A DNA stretch of 64,000 nt from Anisakis pegreffii (taxonomy: Eukaryota; Nematoda; Chromadorea; Rhabditida; Anisakidae). Numbering within the stretch: position 1 is the first letter of the stretch; each line of letters begins with the position of its first letter. The notes beneath the pieces are model-generated. The model saw nothing but the letters and a program-made list of their open reading frames with translations, did no database searches and had not been told where the DNA came from. The stretch lies in the NCBI GenBank assembly GCA_035041965.1, contig JAPYMA010000048.1, positions 30,539 to 94,538 on the forward strand, read 5' to 3'. The position numbers and the translations under genes are program-made. Below, piece after piece: positions 24,859-37,800 of this stretch.

Positions 24859-27272
24859 TATACGGTATGAATTTTAGTTATAACTTGTTACTACAACACA
24901 TGGAGTCCAGAACAGAATATGCGACGGTGGTGAGTAGTGTGGCTCAGGAATCTATCGGCAGTTGTGATTTGAGGTGAGAATACAGCAACAGTGCACAATA
25001 TTCAGTTAAGTGTCTAGACGAATACAATTGGAAAATTTTGAATAACGTATTTGTTATGTCAAGCAAGTGTGATTCGAGATCAGATCAATTTATTCACATA
25101 AACACGTGTGAGCGAGAGTGCACTGGCGATCTCTTATAGTGCTCTGGTTAGCATTATCATTGCATCTGCTTAATCATGTGTATTGATTGCAGTTTGAAAT
25201 TATCACTTGCTTATGTGACGTGTCATATTACTGTCATCAAACTGATTCACTTTTCACGTTTTACCTTTCTTAACTCATTCTATCGTTTCATTGAACGGTT
25301 TCCCTGAACTGTTTCATTGATGATCCCAAATTCTGAGCAGTTCAAAATGGGACATTTGCATAAGGCATACATCCCTGATGAGCGCATAGTGGACTGCGTG
25401 TAGTTTTAAGCGAGACGCATTGATAATGGTATTTTTAGTCGGCTTTTCAAACTGATCGTTATGAGAAAGTAATTTTCTCTACCACTACTAGCGCATTTAC
25501 TTAATTGGTTCCAGATTTTCTCTATCAAACGTTCCAGAAATCGACCAAATTGGTTGGATTCCACTCGACTAAGTTTCCGTCAACTTTTCATTATGTACAA
25601 ACAACGATTCCATAAACTGCGACTGCTTGTTGGTAAATCAGTAAATTGAATGCCGATTGTGTGACAATAAGGAGAAATTTTTGAATTTCTTATTTTTTGA
25701 CTGAAAAAAAAGTTGAGAAAATACATCCGATAAGTAAACAACCTTAAATAAAGAGAAACAAAGGCAATATCGATGGATAACTGAAAACCTGACCAGAAAA
25801 TGACAAATAAATTAAGAAATAGATTAAGTAAACAATGGAGGAGTAAATGTGTAAACAATAATAACAAATCATTAAGTAAACAATCTCACATTTATAGAAA
25901 GACTCACGAAAAATACCTCAAAAATTTCGAATACCCAAAAGAGTTTCTGATAAACGGAAGTAGAAGATAAGTGATAAGCAGCTGTGAGTAATGCGCACAA
26001 TAATTCAACTTGGAGATGTCTCGCTCAGTTTCCTTAGCCACTATTGACAATATATTCGCATCATCCTGCATATATTTCATATTAAGATTCAACCAGTCAT
26101 TATATCACTAAACCAGAGGACTTTTCATTGTGATAATATCAAGCTAAGATGACTTAATAGATCTAAAACGTAAGCCAACTTACTCGTAAACTATTGCGTC
26201 CCCTCTCCATAACCCATTATGAGTTCGGCTTTCAATTTACAATAATCACCTCAATAGCTGAAAGTTTTAAAATCTTGCGTCAAAAAATCAGATGTTCCAA
26301 AAAATTTCTAGTTACTGAACAACTTATGTTGTGCCTCCAAATTCAATCTGACTCATAATGTTTTCAAGCCTCTTCCTTCCAACCGAAAAAGAATTCCAAT
26401 TTAGAAAAGAAAACGTGAAGACTTCACTCTTCGGACAATCACAAACACACAAACAAACCTAAGTAATCAGACAGTCAAATCAACAAATCGCTATCTGAGT
26501 GACACTGATAACGAAAAATATTCGAACCATCATCACTTCAGTCAATCAAAAAATAACACAACAACAAAACCCAAATGAACAAACATCAATTCACATATGC
26601 GTAGTATGTATGTATAAGATACGAGATATTCATACAGATAACATTATGCATTCTCATAAGTGCATATCATTTTCAACAATAGAATTAATATAATATGCCA
26701 AATAAGTGCCACAGTATAATCCAATCACCTAAACTAAAATATCACAGCAACGTGAACAAAATGAGTGAAACAATGCACCACGATAACAATTATAAGAATC
26801 GATAGGGATTAAGAGAATGAACAAGATTACAAATCCAAAAAACAATTCAAGAATTATTCTTTTGGCTATGAAAATGTGGTGGCGCTTTTAGAGGACTTGT
26901 TTCAATGCTTTCTGACGTTTATGATGACAATAAAACAGAAATGGAATATTCTATTGAAGCAAAAATGATCAATTCATTTTGCAGAAATACAGAACTAATA
27001 GAATTTCTCTTGTTTTTTTGACAGTCGTGAAAATTTCCAATCAATTGCTTTGTAGCACCTAATTCTCTTTAATCATTTCTTCACTGAATCATCCTCATTT
27101 CATTACTGAAACCACCAGAAACTATGAAAAACTTCACTTTTTACAATCCAATTTTAGAGACTTGATCAATTTTCGCTTAAATTTCGTTCCACTTCTCGTG
27201 CGGTTCATTCAAAAATGAACTGAACGAATGCATGGCAAAGTGAAATGCTCGAGTCTGTCCTGTTGATTATGA
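24859..27272. other. Intergenic spacer between MCFD2-like genes B and C
   Basis: No supported gene. Includes a short near-tandem repeat of attgatttgctcaaca near 24238-24270 in the first part of the spacer-side promoter region of gene B's left neighbour sequence, and A-rich DNA with many stop codons near 25560-26700. Open frames here are short and unsupported. Confidence 0.4.
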
Positions 27273-29376
27273 TCACTGTTGTGGCTGGTTGGCTTCTCGT
27301 TGTTTTTGTGCTCTCAAAAATTCCGCATAAGAAATACGACCGTCTCTATCAAAATCATCCTCTTGCAAGATCGAATCAATCATTTGCTCAAGTTCCGCTT
27401 CAGACGGCAACGGTGGAGGAGCGTTACCTTGATGTCCTGCAGCTGGATTCTCTGCAATTAGCAAAGTTTTTGTATAGCACAAAATCTGGCATCCTAGGAA
27501 ATTCAAAACGAATAAATTTCCCCTCAGAAATACTTCGCACAATTTCGGCTCTCCCCTCTTACGGAATATTGTGTAAGTTGTGAAATAACACTGCAAATTA
27601 TTGCTTGCCAATGTCAGCCAAATAAAAGAGGGCATTCGTTTTGTGCTCAAAAATGCATTCAATCAATATGACAGCAACATCATAAAATGAAACTGCAAAA
27701 AACCTTGATGAAAATGTGTGATCGCTTTAATCAATTCAATACCGTCCAGATTCCCGTTTTTGTCCAAGTCGTGAATATTGAAATAATGGAACTGTAACTG
27801 CTCGGGAGTCATATTCGCCGTTGGATCCACTTTTCCGTCCAAATGCTCTTTGATGTGTCTGAAATGCGGCGACCATCATTTCCAAATCATTGCTCAAACA
27901 AGCATCGTAACAAACGACTGCTGTTGGCGTTGTTGCAAACCCGCAACCTTTTATACAGATACCCTCAGTCCCTATATTAATTATTGTCAAGGTCAATTAT
28001 TATTAACGACATTATTACTCATATATATTCATATTAATTATTGTTTATGATGTCAATTACCATTAAAATTGATAATGTCATTCTTATAAATATTGATGCA
28101 ATAACTGATAATGTTATTCGTGTAAATATTAATACTGTCAACCGTTATAATGATGACGCTAACGATATCTCAATTGATAATGCTAATCTTGTATGTATCC
28201 AATGTTCTCTCATCTGTATATTGTACTTAATTTCCACTTATCTCTCTCTGCACATGCAAAGTCGTGCATTATCACAATTCCTCGTAATTATCAGATGTTT
28301 TCCGATATTCTCATATCAACCCATCTTACTGTGACCTTATCTTAACTGCCCTCAATCTTCCAAAAAAAAAAATCTTATCACTATGACATAAAGCCACATT
28401 CCCAACAGTCCAGAACCTCAATCTGAAGTTTTGCTTGTTATTGTTGCTGAATTATAACGGAAGTATCGTCTCTCGATTTGATTCCAAGTTCCCTTGTACA
28501 TCAACCTAGACTGTGTCCCCATAAATTCGTGTCGTACTCCGTTCAGAATAAATATCTTCTCTGTGATGAATTACAACCAAAAAACCACTAGACGCCAAAA
28601 TCGCTCCACCAACCAACGGTCAACTCAATATTCTGTGAATCCCCAATTAATCTCTTCACCACAGCGTTCATGAGATGAGGCAATCAACAACTCTTAAAAC
28701 AACCAAAAACAACGAATTATGAATGCGTACTCGGCATTTTGAGCCTGCTGTCCACCAAACTGTTGAGTTTGTTGAACTGGAGGCTGATTCGGATGTGCTG
28801 GCGGGGGCTGTTGATGATGTACCTGCATTAGGAACAAAACCGAGATTACAACCAAGATTCTCGGCAAGCATTGATACATCCAAGCAATATTTGTGATACT
28901 TATTTCATCGTTCAATCAATCAAAATTTTCATTTTTTGATGAATATTCTTAAATTAAACCTCTAAAAAGAGGTTTTGCTTGACTTAATAGATCTTATTCA
29001 ATGAGATATTTTCCAAAAAGTTGAAAAGTTTTCAGCGTCTTCCAGTTCACGGAAGAATTATTTCTATTAGCCGAACGATTCGGCAATGCTTTAGTTGAAC
29101 TTCGTTCTTCACTTATGTGATCAAGCATACGTTGGATTTACCATTGGGGACGGACGGCTTATTGAGTTGACAAATCAGCAGTAAATTGCAATTTCAAAAA
29201 GAAATTATTCGTTTCAGTCTGTCATTCTCAAACACATGAATTTACTCATAACAAAATATATCACATACCTCAGGTGGCTGATGAGCGTTTTGGCCTGGAA
29301 ACTGTTGTGGTTGGTGGCTGAAAACTGCGCCCACCAACAATGTCACTATCGTCAAAACAAACGATGCCCACCGCAT
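27273..29376 (-). CDS. MCFD2-like EF-hand protein, paralogue C
   Basis: Four coding exons in phase on the minus strand: 29376-29269, 28822-28731 (92 nt), 27858-27704 and 27451-27273, giving 177 aa. It has a signal peptide (about 1-20), a Pro/Gln/His-rich segment spread over exons 1 and 2, then EF-hands DLDKNGNLDGIE (97-108) and DFDRDGRISYAE (151-162), both with all canonical ligands. EHIKEHLDGK at 67-76 matches the conserved start of the MCFD2 Ca2+-binding domain. Exons 3 and 4 share boundaries with paralogues A and B, but the first intron is phase 0 instead of 1 and exon 2 is longer. An acceptor-like gggattcag ends one base before the ATG, so a spliced leader may be joined almost at the start codon. 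Confidence 0.88.
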
Positions 29377-31410
29377 TCTGAATCCCGAAAAGTAAAATTA
29401 TTTAATCCCTACTGAATTTGCCTTATTGTGCGGATAAAATGTTGACGCAATTACTTGAGTATATTCCAAATATTTCCAAAATTATACGCAATCATGTAGT
29501 ACCAATCGAATGATATCTTATCATATGAAACAACTCTAATTTACGTTATAATGTCGACGGTATGATTAATCTAGCGATGGTTTTGCAATGGAACAAGTAG
29601 GGATTTGGCGAAATCAATATGAATCGTGGCCGCCTATAATGCGAACATTTGAACAATAATATTATGTCACATCAGCATTGCTATAAATTATCACTATTTG
29701 TGTTATTATGCACTTAAAACAGGTGCATAGAACATTCAGAAATGTCACCTTTTAGTCTACGTAACATGAAAATTCTCTGCTTGAAACGTATTGCATCAAT
29801 TCGGCGAATAGTTTTGATTGAAAATTCGGTTTTCAGTGAACAGCAGAAAAAATTCACAAGTAAAGTGTAAAAGTTTGAGATTTTAAGAATTCAAAATAAG
29901 ACCATTCCATCGAAACAGAACTCATTTGGAGAACAATCAAATCCAAGAGTGATAGCGTATTGGTACCCTCAATGGAACTCAAAATTGACGAGTATAAATC
30001 GGAGAAGAAAATTTCTACTCGGAACTGACGAGTATAAATCGGAAAATTTTATTCATTTCAAAATCGAAAAGACTCATTTTTCGTCATAAATGGCCAAGAC
30101 ATTGAACGTAACATGAGATTTTTGGTTCACGAGATATTTTTAGTTAAACAAAGACTACAAATTCAACTGAAAATACTTCAACAACAACTCGAACAAAATA
30201 AACGAACAAATTAATGGAATATTTCGTGTAAATGATATCGTTAATCATTGAACAACGTACGTTGCTATAACAACGTTTCACTGAATTCTCACATCTCGGA
30301 TACGTTATCCTCAAATAGCAGCACATTACCATTCATCTCTTTCGAGTCGTTGCATCAAAGCTACAGTCTCAGTTCTGAAACTCCCAAATGAATCCAATCA
30401 AAAATTCCAGCTCACTGCAGATTTTTCGACTAAAATCAGCCAAAAATTGCGAAATGCTTAAAACGATCACCATTTTAACGCATTCACTGCTATGTCTACG
30501 TGTCTCTGAACTTTTACTGTATGTGTGAAAATTCGTAACGGCCACTTAGCGGATCTGAACGTATACGATGGCGTTTCGGTGACGTTTCATTAAATGTGAA
30601 ACACACCATTTGAGCAGCAGCCAGCTGATTGAGTGAGTAAACTTTTTAGATTACCTGGAATTGTTTCAGTTGATATCCGTGTTCATTCATCTTCTCTGCG
30701 ATGAACAGTCACGAGTTGACGTAGCGTTGAATGGCTTGAAGTTTTCACTTATTGTTAGCGAAATTTTGGTCGATTGCTTCAAATTAGTGGAAGGAGCTGC
30801 TGCTGCTGCTGATGTAAAATTGCAGATGTTTTGATGAGGTGTGCAGTTTGTGTGATTGACTTTAGCATGTATTATAGTGTTTTGTGCGTTTTTTTTGTTG
30901 TTAGCTCCTTTCTGGTGATTCACGTTGCTATGCTATCACATCACCATATAAAATTGTTTCGGTTTATTATGTTGTATTGAACGATTGATGCACTATAATA
31001 TTTACATTGAATGGCTGTTGCCAAATCACGATTTGTTCAATCGGAATTTAATACTGCTGCCATTTGCCATCTCATCACACCGCACATCCACACATTCTCC
31101 TTGATTTTAATCTGATATAGATTTGTTTCGTTTTCGTCGCGTGTGCGGTTTGCTCTATTCGATGGTCGGTTTAGAATTGGTTCAGTTATCGATTTGAGTT
31201 GACTTGATTTGAACTGGTTCATGTGATAACATTGCTGTTTTTTTTAATCACTGTTAGGACTGATTATTGATCAGTAGAAGAAACTTAATCAGTGAATGCT
31301 GATAATAATAAGAGTGATTGTTCAGAGCAGTTTTATGATTGAACGATAGTGTGATTTATTAATTTACTAACAGCGAGTATATGATAATATCGTTATTGTT
31401 ATTATTGTTT
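29377..31410. other. Divergent intergenic region between MCFD2-like C and syntaxin-5
   Basis: The two genes point away from each other, so promoters for both should lie here. No gene was found inside. A direct repeat of tgacgagtataaatcgga starts at 29986 and again at 30025 (period 39). Confidence 0.5.
29986..30042. repeat. Direct repeat of TGACGAGTATAAATCGGA, period 39
   Basis: Two identical 18-base copies start at 29986 and 30025, separated by gaagaaaatttctactcggaac-type sequence. They lie in the divergent promoter region between MCFD2-like C and syntaxin-5. Confidence 0.6.
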
Positions 31411-31412
31411 AG
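31411..31412 (+). other. Probable spliced-leader acceptor of syntaxin-5
   Basis: The AG ending attattgtttag lies 21 bases before the start codon at 31434, after a T-rich run. No upstream coding exon was found, so this fits trans-splicing of a nematode leader, or the 3' end of a 5' UTR intron. Confidence 0.45.
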
Positions 31413-31433
31413 AAGCGTATTCGTTAAGAAGAA

Positions 31434-34400
31434 ATGTTTGAGAAAAATTATCGTTGTTTCAATTGTTGTTTGAATAGTAGGGCAGTGAACCGAGGTGGAT
31501 ATTTATGTCCGTCTATGTCTGAATTGCCGATAACAGTTACAAGACGGCGCGTTGCTGGTAATTCACACGACAACGAAACCAACTTTAGCTCTTCTCCAGA
31601 AGAAACAAAGGAGCACAATCCGTATACGAGTCCTTTCTCATCCTTTTCAAACCTTTCAACATCGCTTTGGAACTCTGCACGGGTAAGTTAGATGGTCGAA
31701 ATTATTTTCTTATAACATTCAAAACTTCTTTGTGGCGCTAGTAGATGATTGAGGTTTCTAGTGTTTTTTTTGTCATCTCGAAATCTTGTATATTATTTGG
31801 GCTAAAGGATTTGTTGAGGGTTTGTGCTGGTATTTGTTGTCATTTTATCAGATAAAATTGATTATCCATTCGTCAAACCGGTTTAAATTGTTTCGGAAAA
31901 GTTTTCAGATGTACGGACGTCTGAAATGTGCAAATTTCGCTAGTTTGACGGAATTTGAATGTTGAAAAATTTAAGTGGAAACTGTTGTTTTCAGCATACC
32001 CTCACACCAGTTTCCTCTACACCGTCATTTGCGTACGCCTACAATACTCTCCCGTCAAACGATTCGTCCAGCTCGCTGAATTCATTAGTTAACTCTCCGC
32101 CACCAGCAGCCTTCTTCGAAATGCCTCAACGTGATCGTACGGCCGAATTTCGTACAACTGCCAAGTCATACCAGGTTGTAGTATATTCTAACTCTAATCT
32201 GAATTTCTTGAATTCATTTTTTATTCCTTCGCTTTGATTCAGTGAATTTGATTCGTTGGTGAATATGAATTCTGTCGGTGAATTAATGAACTTAGATATA
32301 ATTTTGTTTTGTTTTTGCAGATGAAAATACAAGCAAATGGACGTATTTCGCAAAATGAACACCCCAATCACCTTGTTCAACAGTCTGTGCAATTCAACCA
32401 ACTTGCAAAGTGAGTTCATCAGATCTTTTATTCAGTTATTAGAGAATTTATTCCATGTCACGAATTTAATGATTGGATGCATTGAGGTGTTGTTCAATCG
32501 AGGGAAAGTCACCGCAACACGTCATTGATAGAAATTTTAGTTGTTGAACTATTTCAGGCGTATCGGTCGTGATTTGAGTCATACGTGTGCAAAAATGGAG
32601 AAATTAACGGAACTGGCCAAAAAACGTTCGCTATTCGACGATCGCATGGTCGAAGTGGAAGAATTATCCCAAATAATAAAACAGGTTATTAGTATCGATA
32701 TAACCGCACATTGATTGATCATTTATCTTTTTGTTTGATTGTGATATTATATTGCCGTCATGTGTTTATTGCTACACGCTCATTGCATTTAAAATCAACA
32801 AATTGTTTTTAAAGAATGAACGAGTGATCGAGAGAAAGAGAGGAATTCAGCAAATTACATTAATTTTGCGTAACGTTTAATTTTTTACTGAACATGAATT
32901 GTGAGTTTAGAATTGAGGAATGTGGTTAGTCATAATTGAGATGATGAGCTAGATTCTTTAGAGATTCATTCCTCGTGAGCGATTGTCACGAAGAATTGAG
33001 ATGTGGGATAGTGAGAATTTTTTTTTTGAGAAGTGTAATTTTAGTGTTTTGTTTTGGTAGATGGACTTTACTTTTCTCGTTGAGTTTTCAATGCAGTTAG
33101 ACGGTAATGGATGATTTGTTCAGTTTGATTGACTGACTAACTGAAAATTCCGTTGAAGGACATAACTGGTCTGAATAAACAAATCGCATCCCTGCAAGAA
33201 TACTCGAAACGAAATGGAATAGTTGATCGAAAACGTGATCAAGGCAGAGGACATTCGCAGTTGGTTGTTGTCGGCTTGCAGTCGAAACTAGCTTCTGTCA
33301 GTAAACATTTTCAGAATGTTCTCGAGCTGAGGACTGAGGTGAGTATTTGACAGATTCCAGTCGTTCCGTTAGCCTCTGACACTGTGTTCAGTTAAGGTTT
33401 CTGGTTGATTTCTAAACGAATCTGATGTTGCGTTGAGTACTTTTTGTGTGGAATCGAGAAGTAATTGATGGTTTTGTTTTCAGAATTTGAAGCAGCAAAA
33501 ATCAAGACGTGAAAAGTTCAGCCAATGTCAGCCAGTGCCTTCAACTCTGCCACCGTCAGTCAGCACTGGCAATAGTCAGTGTTTGGAAGTTTTCATTTTT
33601 AATCCGAATATTAGAAATGTTATTTGTGGGCATTGACGAGGTAGCGAGGATAACATTTCGGGATGTATTTTAAGGATGATGTTGATTAGGGAAATAAAAT
33701 GGTGGTTTAGGGGAAAGAGATCAGTTTAGCGGGATGTTTTAAGAAGACCGCAAACTGTCAATATTTATCGTGTCGTGCTAGGGTTGGTAATCGGAGGGAA
33801 GTCAAGTGCAGTCTATGACTGAATGAGTTCGATTAGGAATAATAAGTAGAGGATTTCAGTGGGATCGGTGCTCTTACAAGATGATGCGAAGGCGTCGTCG
33901 TCATCGGTAGCGCTCGATATGGATCACTTGGAGCAACATCGAATGCAGCAGCAGGTAAATTCAATGTCATTTGCGTTTTTATTCGTTGTTGAAAATGTTG
34001 CTCTAGCATTTGCTGTGAGAAACGTGTTATTAAACTGAGTTGTTCTTAAAGTGAACACACTAGAATGGATTGATTTCCATACGAGTTATTCTCTTTGCTA
34101 GGCTCTCATCAAATTTCGGAAATGTGTCGTTATTTGCAGATATCCCTAATTGACGAACAAGATGCGTACGTGCAGGCACGTTCAAGCACAATGGAACATA
34201 TCGAAAGTAGTATTTCGGAACTGGGTCAAATATTTAGTCAGGTTCGTTTAGGAAGAAGCATTTTTTCAGCTTAAAATTGTTCGCGATTGTGAAAAATTAG
34301 AACTGACCTGGGAGAAATTTGATGCAAACTTTGAAATGTGGATTCTGTGTGAAATTATGAACATCTTAAAACTAGATGAAGCGTATGAAAAGTGGTGAAT

Positions 34401-34866
34401 AGTTGAATGGGCATCTGATTTGTAAATGTGAGCTGTGTCTCGCGCTGACTTTGTGGATTTTGAATTCTCGTTTTCACACTGCAAAATGGCATGTGACATA
34501 TCTCTGAAGTCACAATCAGATAATTTCACATTAGGTTCATGTGTGTCAAATATCTTGGAAACCATAGTTTCTCGTATAAATTCAATCGATTTTGGATCAA
34601 TCTTAGGGGAATATTACAAATTTGTTCAATTCATGGTGAAATTACGTAGTGGAGTGAATTTTCAGCTAGCCTCGCTGGTTTCCGAGCAAGGTGAGATGAT
34701 CACACGAATTGATTCGAACGTTGAAGAGACATCAATAAACGTCGAAGCGGCACATACCGAACTGGTGAAATATTTCCATTCGATATCCCAAAACAGATGG
34801 CTGATGATTAAAATATTCGGTGTATTGGTCGTTTTCTTCATCATTTTTATTGTTTTCCTGTCGTAA
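31434..34866 (+). CDS. Syntaxin-5, Qa-SNARE of the ER-Golgi and Golgi
   Basis: Nine coding exons join in phase: 31434-31682, 31995-32174, 32321-32409, 32558-32684, 33159-33338, 33484-33574, 33860-33954, 34140-34241 and 34666-34866, giving 437 aa. The hallmark QRDRTAEF (from about 128) is followed by the Habc helices, LAKKRSLFDDR, VGLQSKLASVSKHF, then the SNARE motif from about 338 with the zero-layer Gln in VSEQGEM (Q379). A C-terminal transmembrane anchor (about 416-437) ends one residue after it. It drives fusion of ER-derived and intra-Golgi vesicles. About 125 residues precede the RDRT block, longer than in human, and are low-complexity. Met126, just before that block, could start a shorter form, as in mammals (inference). 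The last intron (34242-34665) has a long open frame that reads into exon 9 but is not conserved. Confidence 0.95.
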
Positions 34867-37800
34867 TTTCATTTTTTACTTCATTCGAATTAGATTTTTA
34901 GTTGGTTCTTCTTAAGAAATTTATTTATTACTTCTTTTTTTCATTTCATAGTAGATTTATGTCTTTTATTTCACGTTAAACTCCAATCGGGATATCTTCA
35001 CTGCATACTTATTCATTTTCATCTTTCATCATATCGGTTCTGTTCGTGTTTGAGATTATGTTCTAATGTGATTTTTTGATTGTTTAGCGATTTTATGGCA
35101 TGAGAGTTTTGGAATATTGATAAGAATGAATGCATATTCATGTAAAGGATGCATTTACTATTTTTTCCAATTTTATTTTTCCAGTGCAAAATTTCCAAAC
35201 GTATTTATTAGGAGAATTGTTATGAAAATATCCAAGAGTCTTGTGAAAGTGAATCACTCATCTAGTGCTCTACTCTCTGTTCTTTATTCGACTACAAAAC
35301 ATTTTATGGCTGTGAAACATTTGGGTTTTATTCATTATTGTTTCTGCTGAGTTATGTGTTCTTTCCTTCGTTGCGTTAGTTTTCGAAATATTGGTGTCTC
35401 ACCGTATTTGAGAAGATATTCATACAATTGTTTACAATCGAATATCTTTCGCTGAGTAATTTTTTCATTGAAATGTTCAAGTGCCTCCTTTCACATTTTT
35501 TTAAATTGTATTCAAAAATTGGCGAGTGGACGTTTTCTTTGTTCGATCGTGTTTTCTATTATTGTAATATCTTCAATGAGAAGCTTTTAAAGGTATTTTT
35601 GTTGGTAATGAAATATTTCGATATTTGTTAAATGAATTTATCCCTGAACTCAACATACATTCAAATAGACGGTGCAGTTTTAATTGCTACTGGAATTCTC
35701 TTTATTATTGTTATTATTATTGTAATTGTTGTTGTTATTATTATCGTTATTAATATTAGTTATCATTTATATTTATGTTCCTGCTAAATTGTTTTTCGTT
35801 ATCTTCGTTATTGCTTTCAGTAACATTCTGCTTCAATTTTACGGTGTAACTCAAATCGCTTTCCCCTGTTTTATGAATATTGCGATTGTGTGTATCTTAC
35901 GAATATATATGTATTCATATATATATTTGTTTATTTTTAGATTGAAGAATTTTTTTAGTTCACTGGTTCATTCATTCATTTTCATTAATGAACGAAAAGT
36001 GTTTCGTAAATTTTCATTTGTCCGTTTCATTGATTTGATTTGAGTGAAGTATTTGGAATTATCGTAGATGAGTGATATTGTGTGTGGCGTGTTGATATTT
36101 CTGATATGAGTGCGCATAGCGGATTGATTTTGAATCGAAAATGAAACTGTTTCGTGTGATTGGTGATGAACGAAAACATTATGATTAATTCATTAGTTTT
36201 ATTTATGTCATAGTTACTGCGTTTACTTTCATTTTTTAGTTCATTGAACTTTTTGATTTGTATCGTTTTTATTGTATTTGCATTCATCTGCAAATTCTTT
36301 TCATGGCGTATATTTCTTGTCCTGGTGTTTAACTGTCAATAGCATGATTGAGAAAGAATTATGTGGGCAGATCTTTCGTGGAGGAATTTTTATCAAGACT
36401 GACGAATTTTTTAAATGTATATTAAAGTGGAGGCAGCCTGAATTTCGGTAGACAATTCAAATTTTGATTGCAGTTGTTTCAATGATCAAAATGCTGATCA
36501 GAAATAGATGATGAGAATTTCACAGCAGAGTCTGATCAAGATCGAAGCTGAGGTGTCGTGATTGATGTAATTTTGAATTGAGTGGACTTGTGTTGGCTTT
36601 CAGTTAACTATTCGTTTCTTTGAGAGATCCTCTGAATTAATACTTTTTTGCTGCAGAATGGCAACACGGCATTATGCGTGCAGTTGCAGTTGTTTACGTT
36701 AAGATTAATTGTTTTATATTAAATATAATAGCTTAAATGATATTCCTGTGATATATCACGATCGTACATTATTATGTTTCACGTGTGTTTTTTTGAATCA
36801 TTCATTTATCTATGAATATTTATTACAGAGAATTTTTTTATGAAGCTTTGAAACTAGAAGCTATGAGTGCTTTTGAGGGTTTTGTAGTGAATGATGAAAA
36901 CAACGTTGTTGATTGCATGATGATGTGTATATTCACGTGAATGATTTGATAAAATCTTGGTTCATATGCGAAATAAATTCAGTTAATTCTGTTATCGATT
37001 TGTTTGTTTGTTTGTTTGTGTTCATTGATTTGATCAGCTGATCGATTGATTTATTGATCAACTGTGACTGCTTTTGCAGAATCATGTGTTTTGAACAATC
37101 CGATTTCCAAAAAAAATCGGTTACCTACTCGTTTAGATTGCTTCATTGTTTGATTATTCATCAATATTTGTTACTTGTTCATTTCTAATGCACTTGCAAT
37201 GGTAAGAATGCGAGATTTTTTTTTGTCTCATGATCAGCACCTAGGTGAATCATTGTATTAGTGTGATTTTGTTTGTTTTTTGCGATAAGATCAGGCAATG
37301 CGATCTTTTCATTGCGGGTGTTTTTTGTTTTTGCGGGATGGGAATGGGGGAAGGGGAGACTGTTGATGTTTTTCGTGATTGTTTATTGGTTTTAATTATT
37401 TGCAAGCGATGATCTGATTGAGGTAATAAGTTGATATATGGCAGACGGTAGCGTATGGTGCCATTAGAGCCGATTGCGCTCGTGAAATGTGCAAAAGTAT
37501 TTGTTGTTTGCTCAGATGTATTGCTAGAGTCGTCGTTTTAAGTAGATTCCATTGTTAGTATCCAACTAGTGAAGAGAATTTGCGATAACTGAGTGCATTA
37601 GTGATCGATGAATTGAGTATCCACTCGTATTGTATTGTTCATAGCTTGAAGAAACTCGAATGAAATGTGAAGAAACTCGAATTGGTGGATTTATTTGAGA
37701 TTTTACGAAATGTAGAGGACGATAAAATTTCTTTGGCCTCTTGGTTTCTTCTGTTGTTTTCTTAGTTATTTTCTGGATAGAATTAATTTGTATTCGGTGA

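Noticed and set aside
34435..34866. 143-codon plus-strand open frame ending in the syntaxin-5 C-terminus
   Set aside because: Only the part from 34666 is conserved. The upstream part is intron that happens to be open; exon 8 joins exon 9 at a TTTTCAG acceptor.
35726..36043. Hydrophobic 105-codon open frame
   Set aside because: Starts in a TTA/TTG triplet tract and has no family motif; composition alone explains the Leu/Ile/Phe content.
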